A stretch of DNA of 64,000 nt from assembly GCA_903887775.1 (NCBI GenBank), contig CAISRB010000019.1, forward strand, positions 124,001 through 188,000. The letters are read 5' to 3'. Below the pieces are notes generated by a model, which was not told the DNA's origin, ran no database searches, and saw only the letters and a program-made list of their open reading frames with translations. Shown in pieces: positions 16,391 to 26,380 of this stretch. This DNA comes from an uncultured Bacteroidales bacterium (GTDB lineage: Bacteria; Bacteroidota; Bacteroidia; Bacteroidales; FEN-979). The first letter of the stretch is position 1. Each line of letters starts with the position of its first letter. A program made the position numbers and the translations under genes.

Positions 16391-18802
16391 ATGAGCAAAA
16401 AAACAAAAATCATTGCAGGCCTTCTCATGACAGGGATATTGTTATTGTCTTCCCAGATAAGGCTTTGCGGACAGTCTGGGTTTATCGGAAATTTCAAATC
16501 CCTCAAAACCTCAGGACAGGAGGTTTTAATCAGAGCTGAAAATGCGGGTCTTGAGGTCCGGTTTTATTCACCAACCGTCATCCGTATCAGGATGGACAGG
16601 GGTCTTAAAACAACTGATTTTTCCTACGCCGTGATTGCCAGTCCTGAAGCGGGCGGGTTCAAACTGCAGGAAACAGGCGAACAGATCATCCTTCTCACGG
16701 ATTCGCTGAAGCTGGAGATCGGGAAAAATCCCATCCGCATTCAAATAAAAAACAAACAAGGCAGGATTCTTTCCGAGGAATACTCACCTTTCGGCAATGG
16801 CTGGCAGGGACCTGTGATTACCTGTTACCGGAAGCTTTTCCCTGACGAGAAGTTTATCGGCCTGGGTGAGAAGACCGGGAACCTGAACCGGCGGGACAAT
16901 AAATACGAGATGTGGAACTCCGATGTGCCGGCCTATGCATCGAATGCTGATCCCCTGTATGTAAGCATCCCTTTTTTTATGGGCATCCATGACAGTCTTA
17001 CGTACGGGATCTTTCTTGATAATTCGTCAAGGACCAGGTTTGATTTCGCGGCATCCACCGACAATCTTTTCAGCTGGTTTTCGGTTGCAGAAGGAGAACT
17101 GAATTATTATTTTTTCGGGGCTTCTACGATCTCAGGGATCCTGAAAGATTACACATGGCTTACAGGCCGCATGTCGCTCCCTCCCTATTGGAGCCTGGGT
17201 TTTCAGCAGAGCAGATGGAGTTATTTCCCTGATTCGGAAGTCCTCGAAGTGGCCCGGCAGTTCAGGGCTAAAAAGATCCCCTGCGATATGATTTACTTCG
17301 ATATCGATTATATGGATGCCTATAAGATCTTTACCTGGAACCCTAAAGGATTTGCCAATCCAAAGGGGCTTATTTCTGAACTGAAGGGTATGGGTTTTCA
17401 TGTGGGAACCATTGTCGACCCCGGTATAAAAGTCGACCCCGGTTATTTCGCCTATGATGAAGGAGTGAAAAACGATTATTTCGTAAAATATCCGGATGGC
17501 CGGAGATATATCGGCAGTGTATGGCCCGGAAGATGCCATTTCCCTGATTTCACAAAAGAAGTTGTAAGGCAATGGTGGGGCGCTTCGTTTAAATACCTTG
17601 TTGAGCCCGGGGTGGAAGGGTTCTGGAACGATATGAACGAACCCTCGGCCTGGGGACAGAGCATTCCGGATATCGTTCAGTTTGACTTTGACGGGCATGG
17701 CAGCACTATAAAGCAGGCCCATAATGTTTACGGCCTGAATATGTCGAGGGCTACTTTCGAAGGAACGAAAAAACTCCTGAACGGCAAACGGCCATTTGTG
17801 CTTACCCGTGCAGCCTTTGCCGGGATTCAACGGTATTCGGCAGTATGGACCGGCGATAACGTAGCTTCTGATGAACATATGCTGCTATCGGCGAGGATGG
17901 TCAACAGCATGGGCTTGTCGGGACTGAGCTTCGTGGGTCCCGATATGGGAGGGTTCATGGAATCCCCTTCAAAAGAATTATTTGTACGCTGGCTGTCACT
18001 GGGAGTATATACGCCGTTCTTCAGGAACCACGCGTCAAAAGGAACCCTGCGTAAAGAGCCGTGGTCCCTGGGTGAGGAAGTTGAGGCATCTTCGATAAAA
18101 CTGATTTCACAGCGCTACAGGCTGTTGCCTTATATCTATTCAGCTTTTTATACATCAACGCAAAGCGGATTGCCGGTTGCCAGGAGCCTGGCGATCAATT
18201 ATACCAATGATGAAAAAATATGGTGGTGGAGATACCAGGAAGAATACCTGTTTGGCGATAACCTGCTTGTAGCGCCGGTTTCATGCACCCAGAATATGGC
18301 GAGGGTGTATCTGCCCGAAGGGGACTGGTACAGACTCACTTCCGGTGAATTTTACAAAGGGAAACAGGAGGTGAATGTGGAAGCTCCCCTCGACGATCTG
18401 CCTGTCTTTGTAAAAGCCTCAGGGATCATCCCTATGCAGTCTGTGATCCAGAATACTTCCGAAAAACCTTCAGATACGCTTGATGTGCATATTTATGCCG
18501 GCAGAAGTTCTGCCGCTTTTGTGTATTATGAGGATGACGGGCTCACTTATAATTACGAGCAGGGGAAATACTGCAAGAAACTCATCCAATATAATCCTCA
18601 GGGCAAAATTATCGTAATCGGCAAGGCTGATGGTACATTCAGTTCAAAGTTCACTGCAGTGCGCCTGATCCTTCATTCTTTTCCTGTTTTAAGCTCTTTA
18701 AATGTCAACGGAAGCAAAATTTCTACCCAGCGGCTTAAACATGACACCCAGTCGGCAGTTCTGCCTTTTAACTCAAATGAATTAAACATTCATTATGAGT
18801 AA
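16391..18802 (+). CDS. Secreted GH31 alpha-glucosidase-like glycosidase
   Basis: 803 residues from the ATG at 16391, with a signal peptide of about 28 residues ending near LCGQS. The N-terminal beta-sandwich is followed by a TIM barrel with the nucleophile Asp in WNDMNEPS (D414) and the acid/base Asp in VWTGDN (D489); FVGPDMGGF and FFRNHASKG are also typical of GH31 alpha-glucosidases. A proximal and a distal C-terminal beta domain follow. It removes alpha-linked glucose, for example from starch fragments or glucosylated N-glycans. An ATG at 16370 would place seven residues ahead of the signal peptide. Gene starts 33 bases after hypD and is followed by an MFS gene 3 bases later. Confidence 0.9.
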   Translation: MSKKTKIIAGLLMTGILLLSSQIRLCGQSGFIGNFKSLKTSGQEVLIRAENAGLEVRFYSPTVIRIRMDRGLKTTDFSYAVIASPEAGGFKLQETGEQIILLTDSLKLEIGKNPIRIQIKNKQGRILSEEYSPFGNGWQGPVITCYRKLFPDEKFIGLGEKTGNLNRRDNKYEMWNSDVPAYASNADPLYVSIPFFMGIHDSLTYGIFLDNSSRTRFDFAASTDNLFSWFSVAEGELNYYFFGASTISGILKDYTWLTGRMSLPPYWSLGFQQSRWSYFPDSEVLEVARQFRAKKIPCDMIYFDIDYMDAYKIFTWNPKGFANPKGLISELKGMGFHVGTIVDPGIKVDPGYFAYDEGVKNDYFVKYPDGRRYIGSVWPGRCHFPDFTKEVVRQWWGASFKYLVEPGVEGFWNDMNEPSAWGQSIPDIVQFDFDGHGSTIKQAHNVYGLNMSRATFEGTKKLLNGKRPFVLTRAAFAGIQRYSAVWTGDNVASDEHMLLSARMVNSMGLSGLSFVGPDMGGFMESPSKELFVRWLSLGVYTPFFRNHASKGTLRKEPWSLGEEVEASSIKLISQRYRLLPYIYSAFYTSTQSGLPVARSLAINYTNDEKIWWWRYQEEYLFGDNLLVAPVSCTQNMARVYLPEGDWYRLTSGEFYKGKQEVNVEAPLDDLPVFVKASGIIPMQSVIQNTSEKPSDTLDVHIYAGRSSAAFVYYEDDGLTYNYEQGKYCKKLIQYNPQGKIIVIGKADGTFSSKFTAVRLILHSFPVLSSLNVNGSKISTQRLKHDTQSAVLPFNSNELNIHYE

Positions 18803-18805
18803 GAG

Positions 18806-19972
18806 ATGAACACCGGCAAAAACAACTGGAAAAGGAATTCAGTCGCGGTATATCCTGCTTTTTTTGCCATTGGGCTTGTTGAAACATTATTTCCCCGGCT
18901 CAAATGGCAGATCAGTTTTGTTTTTCAGCATGAATATTCTCTCCGTATCCTGACTTTTACCGGGTTGCTGGTTCTGGCTTTTTTATCCGTTCTTTTTGGT
19001 ATGATCAGGACGGGAAAAGGTAACCGGGTAAATCTGACCGCAGCCTTACTGGTAGTTCTTTCCGGCCTGCTGATCCTTTTATTCGATGTAAAACCCGGGC
19101 ATCTGGTTTTATTGATTGCGCTCTGCCTGTTTGCCGGCAGCCTTTTTGTTCAGGTTGCCGGGCTTAATGCGATACTGGCAGCAAATGAAAAAGGAAGGAA
19201 CATCCGAAGAATTGTGTTGCTGTACTGCATTAAAACGTTTGGTTTCATGGCAGGGATAAGCGTTCCGGCCATCCTCCCTTCAACCCTTGCACAAATGAGC
19301 GGGTTGTTACCTTATGCCGCTTTGTTCTTCATTCTGTTATCTGTTGCCTTGCTGTTTCTTCTGCCATTCAAAGTCCGGGAAGAAACCATTCCGGGAAAAC
19401 ATATTACATACACGATCGGGCAGCTGCTTCACAACAAGAATATCATTCTTATGCTGGGAGGTTTGCTGGTGTATTCAGGCGCTGAAGCCTGCCTGGTTAA
19501 CCTGATCCCATTCTATTTTTCAGAAATATTCGGGATTAAAATACTACAGATGATCATCCCCGGTGTCGGGTTATTCATTTTTTCATTTGTGGCCGGAAGG
19601 ATCGCGGGGGTATTGATACTTTTCAGAACCAGGCCCGAAACAGTGTTTCTTTACAGCAGTGTTCTGAGCGTTCTTGGTTTGTTTACGATGTTTATCGGGC
19701 AGAAATACCTGTCACTTGCAGCAACGGTAATGATAGGAATTGGTTCAGCCAATATCTTCCCCCTGATGATCGGCCTTGCTATGGATCTCATACAACACGA
19801 TAAAAAGGTACTTCTGGGGATGATGACAGGGACCATCCCAGTCAGTGCTTTTTTTACTTCATTGATGTGGGCCGTGACGGATTCAGTATCAATTACAATG
19901 AGTTTCATGGTACCTGTTTTTTGTATGTTTTATATTACCTGGATCGCTATCCTGCTGGTTAAAAGGAATTGA
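18806..19972 (+). CDS. MFS-like transporter, 12 helices
   Basis: 388 residues with about twelve hydrophobic helices in two halves and a basic loop after helix 6 (FKVREETIPGK). The overall pattern resembles sugar-phosphate or nucleoside-type MFS carriers such as the Bacteroidota FucP/NarK-like group, but I do not recognise a substrate signature. It begins 3 bases after the GH31 stop, so it may import the sugars released by that enzyme (inference). The GH31, MFS and transglutaminase genes are closely spaced on one strand. Confidence 0.7.
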   Translation: MNTGKNNWKRNSVAVYPAFFAIGLVETLFPRLKWQISFVFQHEYSLRILTFTGLLVLAFLSVLFGMIRTGKGNRVNLTAALLVVLSGLLILLFDVKPGHLVLLIALCLFAGSLFVQVAGLNAILAANEKGRNIRRIVLLYCIKTFGFMAGISVPAILPSTLAQMSGLLPYAALFFILLSVALLFLLPFKVREETIPGKHITYTIGQLLHNKNIILMLGGLLVYSGAEACLVNLIPFYFSEIFGIKILQMIIPGVGLFIFSFVAGRIAGVLILFRTRPETVFLYSSVLSVLGLFTMFIGQKYLSLAATVMIGIGSANIFPLMIGLAMDLIQHDKKVLLGMMTGTIPVSAFFTSLMWAVTDSVSITMSFMVPVFCMFYITWIAILLVKRN

Positions 19973-19991
19973 CGGATAAAACCATTATACA

Positions 19992-22610
19992 ATGAGAAAC
20001 CTGAGTGCATTTCTACTGTTTATCATTCTCCTGGCTGCTGTCGGATGCCGGAGGGGGGAACATTTCCTTCAGGAAAAGGCCTATCGTGAAAAAGTTGAAT
20101 TCCAGTTTGAAAAGCAGAAGCAACTTTGTAAAAACCGTTGGGAGCAGGTTTTCAGACTTACCGATCATAAAATGGCCTTAAGGGAAACCGAAGCTTTGAA
20201 GTTCATCCTCGCCTATTCCCCGCTTAGTGATATTGCAGATTATGATGGTGAATTTTTTCTGAATAACATCCGGGCCTCGTTTGCAGCCCGTGATACTTTT
20301 TCATGGGGAAAAACCTTGCCTGATGATCTTTTCAGGCATTTTGTGCTCCCGGTCAGGGTGAACAATGAAAACCTTGACAGCTCTCGTATGGTCTTTTTTG
20401 GAGAGCTGAAAAACAGGATAAGGAAGATGAGCATGAGGGATGCTGCTCTTGAGGTAAATCACTGGTGTCATGAAAAAGTAACATACAGGGGGAGTGATGA
20501 GCGCACATCCTCTCCCCTGGCCACTGTGCAGACAGCCTGGGGACGTTGCGGGGAAGAATCTACATTTACCGTTGCTGCTCTGCGTTCTGTTTGCATTCCA
20601 GCCAGGCAGTGTTATACTCCCCGCTGGGCACATTCAGACGATAACCATGCATGGGTGGAGGTTTGGGTCGATGGCCGCTGGCATTATATAGGCGCCTGTG
20701 AACCCGAGCCTGTTCTCGATGCAGCCTGGTTTATCGCTCCGGCAAAACGTGCAATGCTTGTAAATACGAATGTTTTCGGGGATTATGAGGGTCCTGAAGA
20801 TGTGCTGCTGAAGGATGAACGCTTTACAAGGATCAACATCCTTTCGAATTATGCTGAAACGAAACGTGTTTATGTGTTCGTGAGGGATTCATCAGGAAAG
20901 CCTGCCGACAGCGCTGCAGTGGAATTCCAGCTTTACAATTATGCCGAGTTTTATCCTTTGCTGAGGACATTCTCTGATCACAAGGGGATGTGCAGTTTTC
21001 AGACTGGCTTGGGCGACCTGCTGGTATGGGCTTCCAAAAACGGAAGGTTTGCTTTCAGAAAGATAAGTGCAAAAACAAACGATACGGTTATTTTGGAGCT
21101 GTTGATGAAACCAGGCAGGGAATACACATTGCAGGAGGATTTTGTCCCTCCCGTTGAAAAACCTGTCAGTTCAGTTGTTACAGACTCACTGAAAGAAGCC
21201 AATGCAAAGAAACTTGGTTTTGAAGACAAACTGAGATCCGCTTACGAGAATACATTCATTGACAGCTCAATGGCGACAAGGCTTGCCGCTACGCTAAAAT
21301 TGAATGCCGATACCCTCCGGGCCTTTCTCCGTGAAAGCCGTGGGAACTACCGTACGATCATTGATTTCGCAGGATCAGCCATTGGATCAGGTAAAACATG
21401 GGTATTTCCGCTGCTATCAGCTGTTTCAGGAAAAGACCTCAGGGATGTTTCCCTGGATGTCCTGATGGATAATATTAATAATTCGGTTTATCCCGGAACG
21501 TCCGGAGGTGACTGGGAGATTTTTTTTAAATACCTTTTAAACCCCAGGGTTGATAATGAATGGTTAAGACCTTATAAAATCTTTCTGAAGGAGAAGTTTG
21601 ACCCTGACTTCAAAGCCAGGGCGGCAGCTGAGCCAGGAATGCTGGCAGAATGGGTAAAAACCACTGTCCTTACCGATGACAAAGCGAATTACAGCAGGGC
21701 TCCCCTCACTCCTATCGGTGTTTATGAGCTGAAAGTCGCAGATCCTCACTCAAGGGATATTTTCTTTGTGGCAGTTTGCAGAAGCCTTGGTATTGCAGCC
21801 CGCCTCGAACCGGGGACACGCCTTCCGCAGTATTATTTTAAAAACACATGGCATGATGTGCAGTTTGAGAAGCGAGGTAAAGCTTCAACTGAAAGAGTTA
21901 AATTAACTATAAATCAGGATGTTAAAGATAAAATAAAACCTGAGTATTATATCCATTTTACATTGGAAAAGTTTGATGACGGGTTTTTCAGGTCCCTCGA
22001 TTATGAAACTGATCCCCGCCTCAGTTCATTTCCGTGTGAACTTGATCTTGCAGCAGGGTATTACCTCATTGTAAGCGGGAACCGAATGAAAGACGGAACA
22101 GTTCTTGCAAACCTTTCATTCTTCAACCTCGGGAAAGGAAAGGATGTTAAACAGGTAATACAAATACGCAAAAAGCCAGCCACTGCAGTTCTTGGCAGCC
22201 TCGATCTCAAAGCGTTGCTATCGGCCCTTCCCCAAGCCAGCCCGCTTTCGTCAGGCAGCCTCGTTCTGGCCTGGGTAGAACCGGGCAAAGAACCTACGAG
22301 GCATTTTATCGCTGATCTGACAGCAAAAAGAAAGGAATTTGAAAGAAAGAAATGCAATATATTTTTCCTGTTCATCAATGAGAAAGATGAAAGGGACTTC
22401 ATTGCCACGACTATTAAAGAGATGCCTGCAGGCGCTTCCTGTGTTGTCCCGGGGAGTGATCTTATTAAACTGGTATTCAGGGCTGCCGGACAAATCCCAG
22501 GCTCTTCACTTCCAGTGGTGACCTTGATCAATGCACGAGGAGATTTACTCTATCTTTCCCAGGGCTACCATATTGGAATCGGGGGCGAGCTGATTCAGAA
22601 TATTCCCTGA
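19992..22610 (+). CDS. Transglutaminase-like lipoprotein
   Basis: 872 residues. A lipoprotein signal ends in AAVGC (Cys19). A transglutaminase-like Cys/His core lies at about 150-245, with the Cys in WGRCGEES (C186) and the His in DDNHAWVEV (H219); the third position is in an ACEPEP stretch, where Glu appears instead of the usual Asp. About 285-375 looks like an Ig or carboxypeptidase-regulatory-like fold, and the C-terminus is thioredoxin-like in outline (NIFFLFINEKDERDF) without a CxxC. Such periplasmic proteins act as peptidases on peptides or glycopeptides in some cases. The role in glycan use is inferred from its neighbours only. Confidence 0.75.
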   Translation: MRNLSAFLLFIILLAAVGCRRGEHFLQEKAYREKVEFQFEKQKQLCKNRWEQVFRLTDHKMALRETEALKFILAYSPLSDIADYDGEFFLNNIRASFAARDTFSWGKTLPDDLFRHFVLPVRVNNENLDSSRMVFFGELKNRIRKMSMRDAALEVNHWCHEKVTYRGSDERTSSPLATVQTAWGRCGEESTFTVAALRSVCIPARQCYTPRWAHSDDNHAWVEVWVDGRWHYIGACEPEPVLDAAWFIAPAKRAMLVNTNVFGDYEGPEDVLLKDERFTRINILSNYAETKRVYVFVRDSSGKPADSAAVEFQLYNYAEFYPLLRTFSDHKGMCSFQTGLGDLLVWASKNGRFAFRKISAKTNDTVILELLMKPGREYTLQEDFVPPVEKPVSSVVTDSLKEANAKKLGFEDKLRSAYENTFIDSSMATRLAATLKLNADTLRAFLRESRGNYRTIIDFAGSAIGSGKTWVFPLLSAVSGKDLRDVSLDVLMDNINNSVYPGTSGGDWEIFFKYLLNPRVDNEWLRPYKIFLKEKFDPDFKARAAAEPGMLAEWVKTTVLTDDKANYSRAPLTPIGVYELKVADPHSRDIFFVAVCRSLGIAARLEPGTRLPQYYFKNTWHDVQFEKRGKASTERVKLTINQDVKDKIKPEYYIHFTLEKFDDGFFRSLDYETDPRLSSFPCELDLAAGYYLIVSGNRMKDGTVLANLSFFNLGKGKDVKQVIQIRKKPATAVLGSLDLKALLSALPQASPLSSGSLVLAWVEPGKEPTRHFIADLTAKRKEFERKKCNIFFLFINEKDERDFIATTIKEMPAGASCVVPGSDLIKLVFRAAGQIPGSSLPVVTLINARGDLLYLSQGYHIGIGGELIQNIP

Positions 22611-22652
22611 TTATACGGAGTGCGAAGACATATACTGAAATCACCCGATGCA

Positions 22653-23570
22653 TCAACACCGGCCTCCCGGAGTCAGGACTTTTGGTATCAGCCTGAAACG
22701 AACATCCGGGATATCCTGGTTTATCCTGGATAACATATTTTGTTCGATCTGCATGATTTTTTGAAGAGAAATTCCCGGGTCAAAAAGTAATTCGATCTCA
22801 ATGACTTTTTGTTTTCCGCTCTGCCTTGAAAACATCATTCCAAAACCAGTGTATTCTTTATAAAACTCTGTAGCAACTTTCAGTATTTTAAGCATATCTT
22901 TTTCAGGCAATGGAAGGTCGATCAGTGAACGGAAATTGTCGATAATGAGGGGCAGGCCAACCCTGAGCATATACAATGACAGTATGACCGACAAAACCGG
23001 GTCTACTATGGCACTAAGGTAGTCAAAACCGAGGACCGACAGGAGGTATCCGGCCAGGAACGCCAGGAACAGGAAGGAATCCGATGTGAGGGAGACGTTG
23101 AAATTGATGTTATATGCGCTCAGAAGAGGTGAAGGATTTTGGTTCCGCCGGATGATACGCATCGTCAGTATTTTCAGCCCCAGGGTCAGGAGTAATGACA
23201 GCGCGACCGGAACCTGGCAGAGGAGGTAGGTAACAACGGGCAGGGGGGAAAATAACCTCATGATAGAGGTAACCAGGTAATATGCTCCTATCGGAACTAT
23301 GGAAACTCCGAAGAAAAAAGAAGAAAAATTTTCCAGTTTTCCTGTACCATTGGGAAACATGAACTGATTTTCTTTCATCATGATCCGTATCGAGATCATC
23401 GCAAAGATCTTTACGGCAATCGCAGCTGCAGCCCAGATAAAATACACGACTAGTGTGACAGAACCCGAGATCATTGAGAAAATGATCGATAAGGGTGTAA
23501 TGATAAGTGAAGAGTAAATACTCAATTCGCTGATCCTCTTCAGACCTTTTAATTCTTCATGGTTATTCAT
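22653..23570 (-). CDS. CDF-like cation transporter lacking canonical metal-site residues
   Basis: 305 residues: six helices followed by a cytoplasmic domain (about 220-300) with VIEIELLFDPG, as in cation diffusion facilitators. The loop PNGTGKLEN after helix 2 equals the HGKAE-type signature of FieF. Aligning by eye to E. coli FieF from that loop, the DxxxD of helix 2 is replaced (WAAAA) and the HxxxD of helix 5 has become SxxxD, so the classical Zn/Fe site is missing. It may transport another ion or be a pseudo-transporter. Another CDF-like protein with the same loss lies at 37214-38122. It follows the rhodanese-methyltransferase gene by 62 bases on the same strand. Confidence 0.75.
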   Translation of the reverse strand: MNNHEELKGLKRISELSIYSSLIITPLSIIFSMISGSVTLVVYFIWAAAAIAVKIFAMISIRIMMKENQFMFPNGTGKLENFSSFFFGVSIVPIGAYYLVTSIMRLFSPLPVVTYLLCQVPVALSLLLTLGLKILTMRIIRRNQNPSPLLSAYNINFNVSLTSDSFLFLAFLAGYLLSVLGFDYLSAIVDPVLSVILSLYMLRVGLPLIIDNFRSLIDLPLPEKDMLKILKVATEFYKEYTGFGMMFSRQSGKQKVIEIELLFDPGISLQKIMQIEQNMLSRINQDIPDVRFRLIPKVLTPGGRC

Positions 23571-23632
23571 ATGTCATGCTTAATGTTGTGACTTAAAATG
23601 AAGCTGATACCCGTGAATTCCTGTATTTCAAA

Positions 23633-25864
23633 TTATAAGCCCGGGGTTCTCTTACTGAATTGCACCAGTGAAAACCATTGATTCGTATCGGTATAAATAT
23701 TTGTTATCTGCAGGCCGGTGTCTTTAGCCAGCTGATGAATATAGGCCATATCGTATTTATGAGAATTTTCGGAATGTATGGTCTCCCCTTCCTTAAAAAA
23801 GATTTTTCCATTCATAAAAGGAGTGCTGATTTCAAAACTCCTGAGGGCCCGAAGGTGCATCTCAATCCGGGACTCTGCAGTGTTATAAAATGAATAGTGG
23901 TCAAAGTAATCCGGATCAAAATTGGTTTTGGCAAAGCGATTTATGACATTCAATATATTTTTATTAAAAGCAGCCGTCATCCCTTGTTCATCATTATATG
24001 CTTTTTCGATAAAGGCAATGTCTTTCACCATGTCGAATCCGATGAGTAATTGATCGCCAGTGTTCATTGTTGATCTTAACCCTGACAGGAAAGGAATTTC
24101 CTGTGTTCTGCTAAGATTTCCGAATGTGCTGCCAAAAAAACAGATCAGTTTGTTCCCTTCACATCTAATTTGATTACCAGGCTTTATAAAATCGGCGAGG
24201 ACACCCTGAACCCTGATACCGGGATATTTTTTTGACAATGTTATGGCTGATTTTTCAATGGAAGTTTTACTAATATCAACCGGGATGTAGGTTATTTCCC
24301 GCATCATGTATCCAGGTATCGAATCCAGCAGAACAGATATTTTCGAACAATCCCCGCTGCCCAGCTCAACTATATTTTTAATTGCGGGGCTGTTCATGAT
24401 CCGGGGGGCAGCCTCTTTCAAAATCGATTTCTCGGTACGGGTAAGGTAATATTCCGGCAACCCGGTAATCTTCTCAAAAAGTTCAGAACCTTTTTCGTCA
24501 TAGAAAAAACGGCTGGATATGTATTTTTGGGGAGATGAAAGACCGGTTAAAATTTCAGATATAATTTCCCCGCCAATTTCAGGAATACCGGTTTCGACAT
24601 GGTTAAGCGGGTCATTGCTCCATTCGAACCAGCCTCCGTCATATACAGATACCCTGGGCCATCCCATCAGCCAGGCATTGAACCAGGCTTCGCTTCCGCG
24701 CCATCCGGTACCGCAGTAAAAAGCAAGTTGTTTGCCGGGAGTGATCCCGCTTCTTATCCAGTTTTCAGCTATTTCATGATATTCGCGGCTTGTCTGATCA
24801 AAATTCCTGTAATTCTCCATGTGATAAGCATCTGAGCCGCAATCTGCAAAGATTGCCCCGGGTATCCTGCCCTTTTTTTCGATATAATTATACCCGCTGA
24901 CTTCACCAATGAATTCGGGCCAGCTTCGTACACAAACCAGTTCAGCGAGATTTGAGGCAAGGATTTGTTTTGCTTCAGGCAGATCGACAAAAAGTTCAGG
25001 ATGAACAGGTATCTCTGCCCCAAACTCAGGAACAGGCTTTTTCGGAACATCTGCATATGAAATTTTATACCCCTCATCCTGCCAGGATTGAAATCCTCCA
25101 TTAAGCACCCTTACATCTTTTACCCCTGCATACATCATGATCAAAGCGCATCTCACTGCTCCTATATCACCGGCAGCGCTCCCGGGAAACGGATCCCTTT
25201 TATCAGGCGACATGAATTTGCCATACATGATCACAGTAGTGTCTGAAGTAATTCCATGTTCCTCGAGGGCTTTTTTGAGCTCCTGCGGACTCCTCCTGTT
25301 CCATGTTTCCGGTGCTTCCAAAGCCATTGTATCCATGTCGATGGCACCGGGAATATGACCGCTCAGGTAGGCATCACGGTTGCGGTAGTGAGCATGGACA
25401 ACAGCAAATTTATCGTTTTCGAAATGCGGCGGCCTGTTACCGGAAATCAGATTATGTATCCATTGTGCAGGTACCAGCTTTGAGAAGCGTTCCAGTTGTT
25501 GCATCGGCATTTCAGGATTCCCAGACCATTCCTTTACAAAACGGCTATAGACGGAAACATGATGATATCCTGATTTCAAAAACCTTGAAGCAACTTTACC
25601 TGCATCTGAATTATCATAACCATAAATAATCACATGATGTTCGGGGTGAATCTGTTTATGCCTGACCATTTCTATCCAGTCAAGATACCCTGTCCATTTT
25701 GCAGGCAGGTTCTTTGCGTCCTTAATATGCCCGCCACGGGCTTCATTTTGCAAAGTCCATCCATTATAAGCATCGGCGGACCTTACGTCAATGATCCTGG
25801 TTCCCTGCTCCTTATGCAGTATCTGAAGTTCTGCTGTTGAAACTTCATCGAAGGCAGAATCCAT
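23633..25864 (-). CDS. Fused triple-rhodanese sulfurtransferase and histidine N-methyltransferase (EanB-EanA type, ergothioneine)
   Basis: 743 residues. Three rhodanese domains lie at about 8-125, 140-285 and 295-425. The first two have lost the active Cys (IIYGYDN and IMYGKFM), while the third keeps it in FYCGTGWRGSE (C384), the loop of the anaerobic ergothioneine synthase EanB as I remember it. About 440-743 is an EgtD/EanA-like SAM methyltransferase: SRFFYDEKGSELFEKITGLP, EYYLTRTE, ELGSGDCSK (SAM loop), FFGSTFGNL and SRIEMHL (histidine site). EanA trimethylates histidine to hercynine and EanB replaces a C-H with C-S using persulfide. Both steps in one chain would make ergothioneine without oxygen. 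The fusion is seen; the activity is inferred. Confidence 0.82.
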   Translation of the reverse strand: MDSAFDEVSTAELQILHKEQGTRIIDVRSADAYNGWTLQNEARGGHIKDAKNLPAKWTGYLDWIEMVRHKQIHPEHHVIIYGYDNSDAGKVASRFLKSGYHHVSVYSRFVKEWSGNPEMPMQQLERFSKLVPAQWIHNLISGNRPPHFENDKFAVVHAHYRNRDAYLSGHIPGAIDMDTMALEAPETWNRRSPQELKKALEEHGITSDTTVIMYGKFMSPDKRDPFPGSAAGDIGAVRCALIMMYAGVKDVRVLNGGFQSWQDEGYKISYADVPKKPVPEFGAEIPVHPELFVDLPEAKQILASNLAELVCVRSWPEFIGEVSGYNYIEKKGRIPGAIFADCGSDAYHMENYRNFDQTSREYHEIAENWIRSGITPGKQLAFYCGTGWRGSEAWFNAWLMGWPRVSVYDGGWFEWSNDPLNHVETGIPEIGGEIISEILTGLSSPQKYISSRFFYDEKGSELFEKITGLPEYYLTRTEKSILKEAAPRIMNSPAIKNIVELGSGDCSKISVLLDSIPGYMMREITYIPVDISKTSIEKSAITLSKKYPGIRVQGVLADFIKPGNQIRCEGNKLICFFGSTFGNLSRTQEIPFLSGLRSTMNTGDQLLIGFDMVKDIAFIEKAYNDEQGMTAAFNKNILNVINRFAKTNFDPDYFDHYSFYNTAESRIEMHLRALRSFEISTPFMNGKIFFKEGETIHSENSHKYDMAYIHQLAKDTGLQITNIYTDTNQWFSLVQFSKRTPGL

Positions 25865-25889
25865 TCCAGGAATTTTTTATAATGTAAGG

Positions 25890-25897
25890 CAAAATTA
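25890..25897 (-). promoter_or_regulatory. Bacteroidota -7 box (TAATTTTG on minus) for the EanB-EanA gene
   Basis: On the minus strand 25897-25890 reads TAATTTTG, fitting TAnnTTTG, about 25 bases upstream of the ATG at 25864. The transcript may continue into the CDF-like gene. Confidence 0.4.
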
Positions 25898-26102
25898 ATA
25901 ACTTAAGTTTCGGGGTTGAAATAAATTGTTAAGTTCATAATATTCATGCGGCGTTGCAAAAATTCTTATTCCAAAAATTCCAGCAGGAGATACCATAATT
26001 GATTCGTTTAATCTCTCCTTGTTAATTCCCCGCCCCTTAAGGCGGAATCGGGATCCAAGACTGTACTCTGGGGTTAATACCGATGTATCGGGCTCAGGGT
26101 GG

Positions 26103-26354
26103 TTAAATGCTCCGTTTTTTCCACCAGGTAGAAGGATTAAAATACTTCCTGTACTTTGTAAACAATTGTTTACCAATCAATGCCACCCCTGTCCACCAGG
26201 TAATCTCCATGGATATTACAAGTATTGTAACGGAAATTCCCTTCTGTACCGTTGTCAGAGTGAGAAACGGAACAACGAAAATCAATCCGAATAAAATACA
26301 GGAAACAACAATAAGAATAAAGGCAATTATTATGAGCACTTTGGGTTTTTGCAC
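26103..26354 (-). CDS. Small membrane protein, transporter-suffix domain
   Basis: 83 residues with two hydrophobic helices (about 6-31 and 41-61), the hinge VPFLTLTTVQK between them, GEI-like ISMEITWWTGVALIGKQ in helix 2 and a basic tail KYRKYFNPSTWW. This is the short 'suffix' module found at the end of RND-type transporters and as free-standing proteins in Bacteroidota. Function unknown; it may assist a transporter. Starts 26 bases after the radical SAM gene on the same strand, so it is probably the last gene of that operon. Confidence 0.65.
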   Translation of the reverse strand: MQKPKVLIIIAFILIVVSCILFGLIFVVPFLTLTTVQKGISVTILVISMEITWWTGVALIGKQLFTKYRKYFNPSTWWKKRSI

Positions 26355-26380
26355 CGTGAGACCTGTTTACTGTTAACATT

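Noticed and set aside
25895-26176. Open frame of 93 codons on the minus strand overlapping the suffix gene
   Set aside because: It crosses the coding end of the small membrane protein and its N-terminal half is a frame shadow; the remaining part may be an old repeat or gene remnant but has no recognisable domain.
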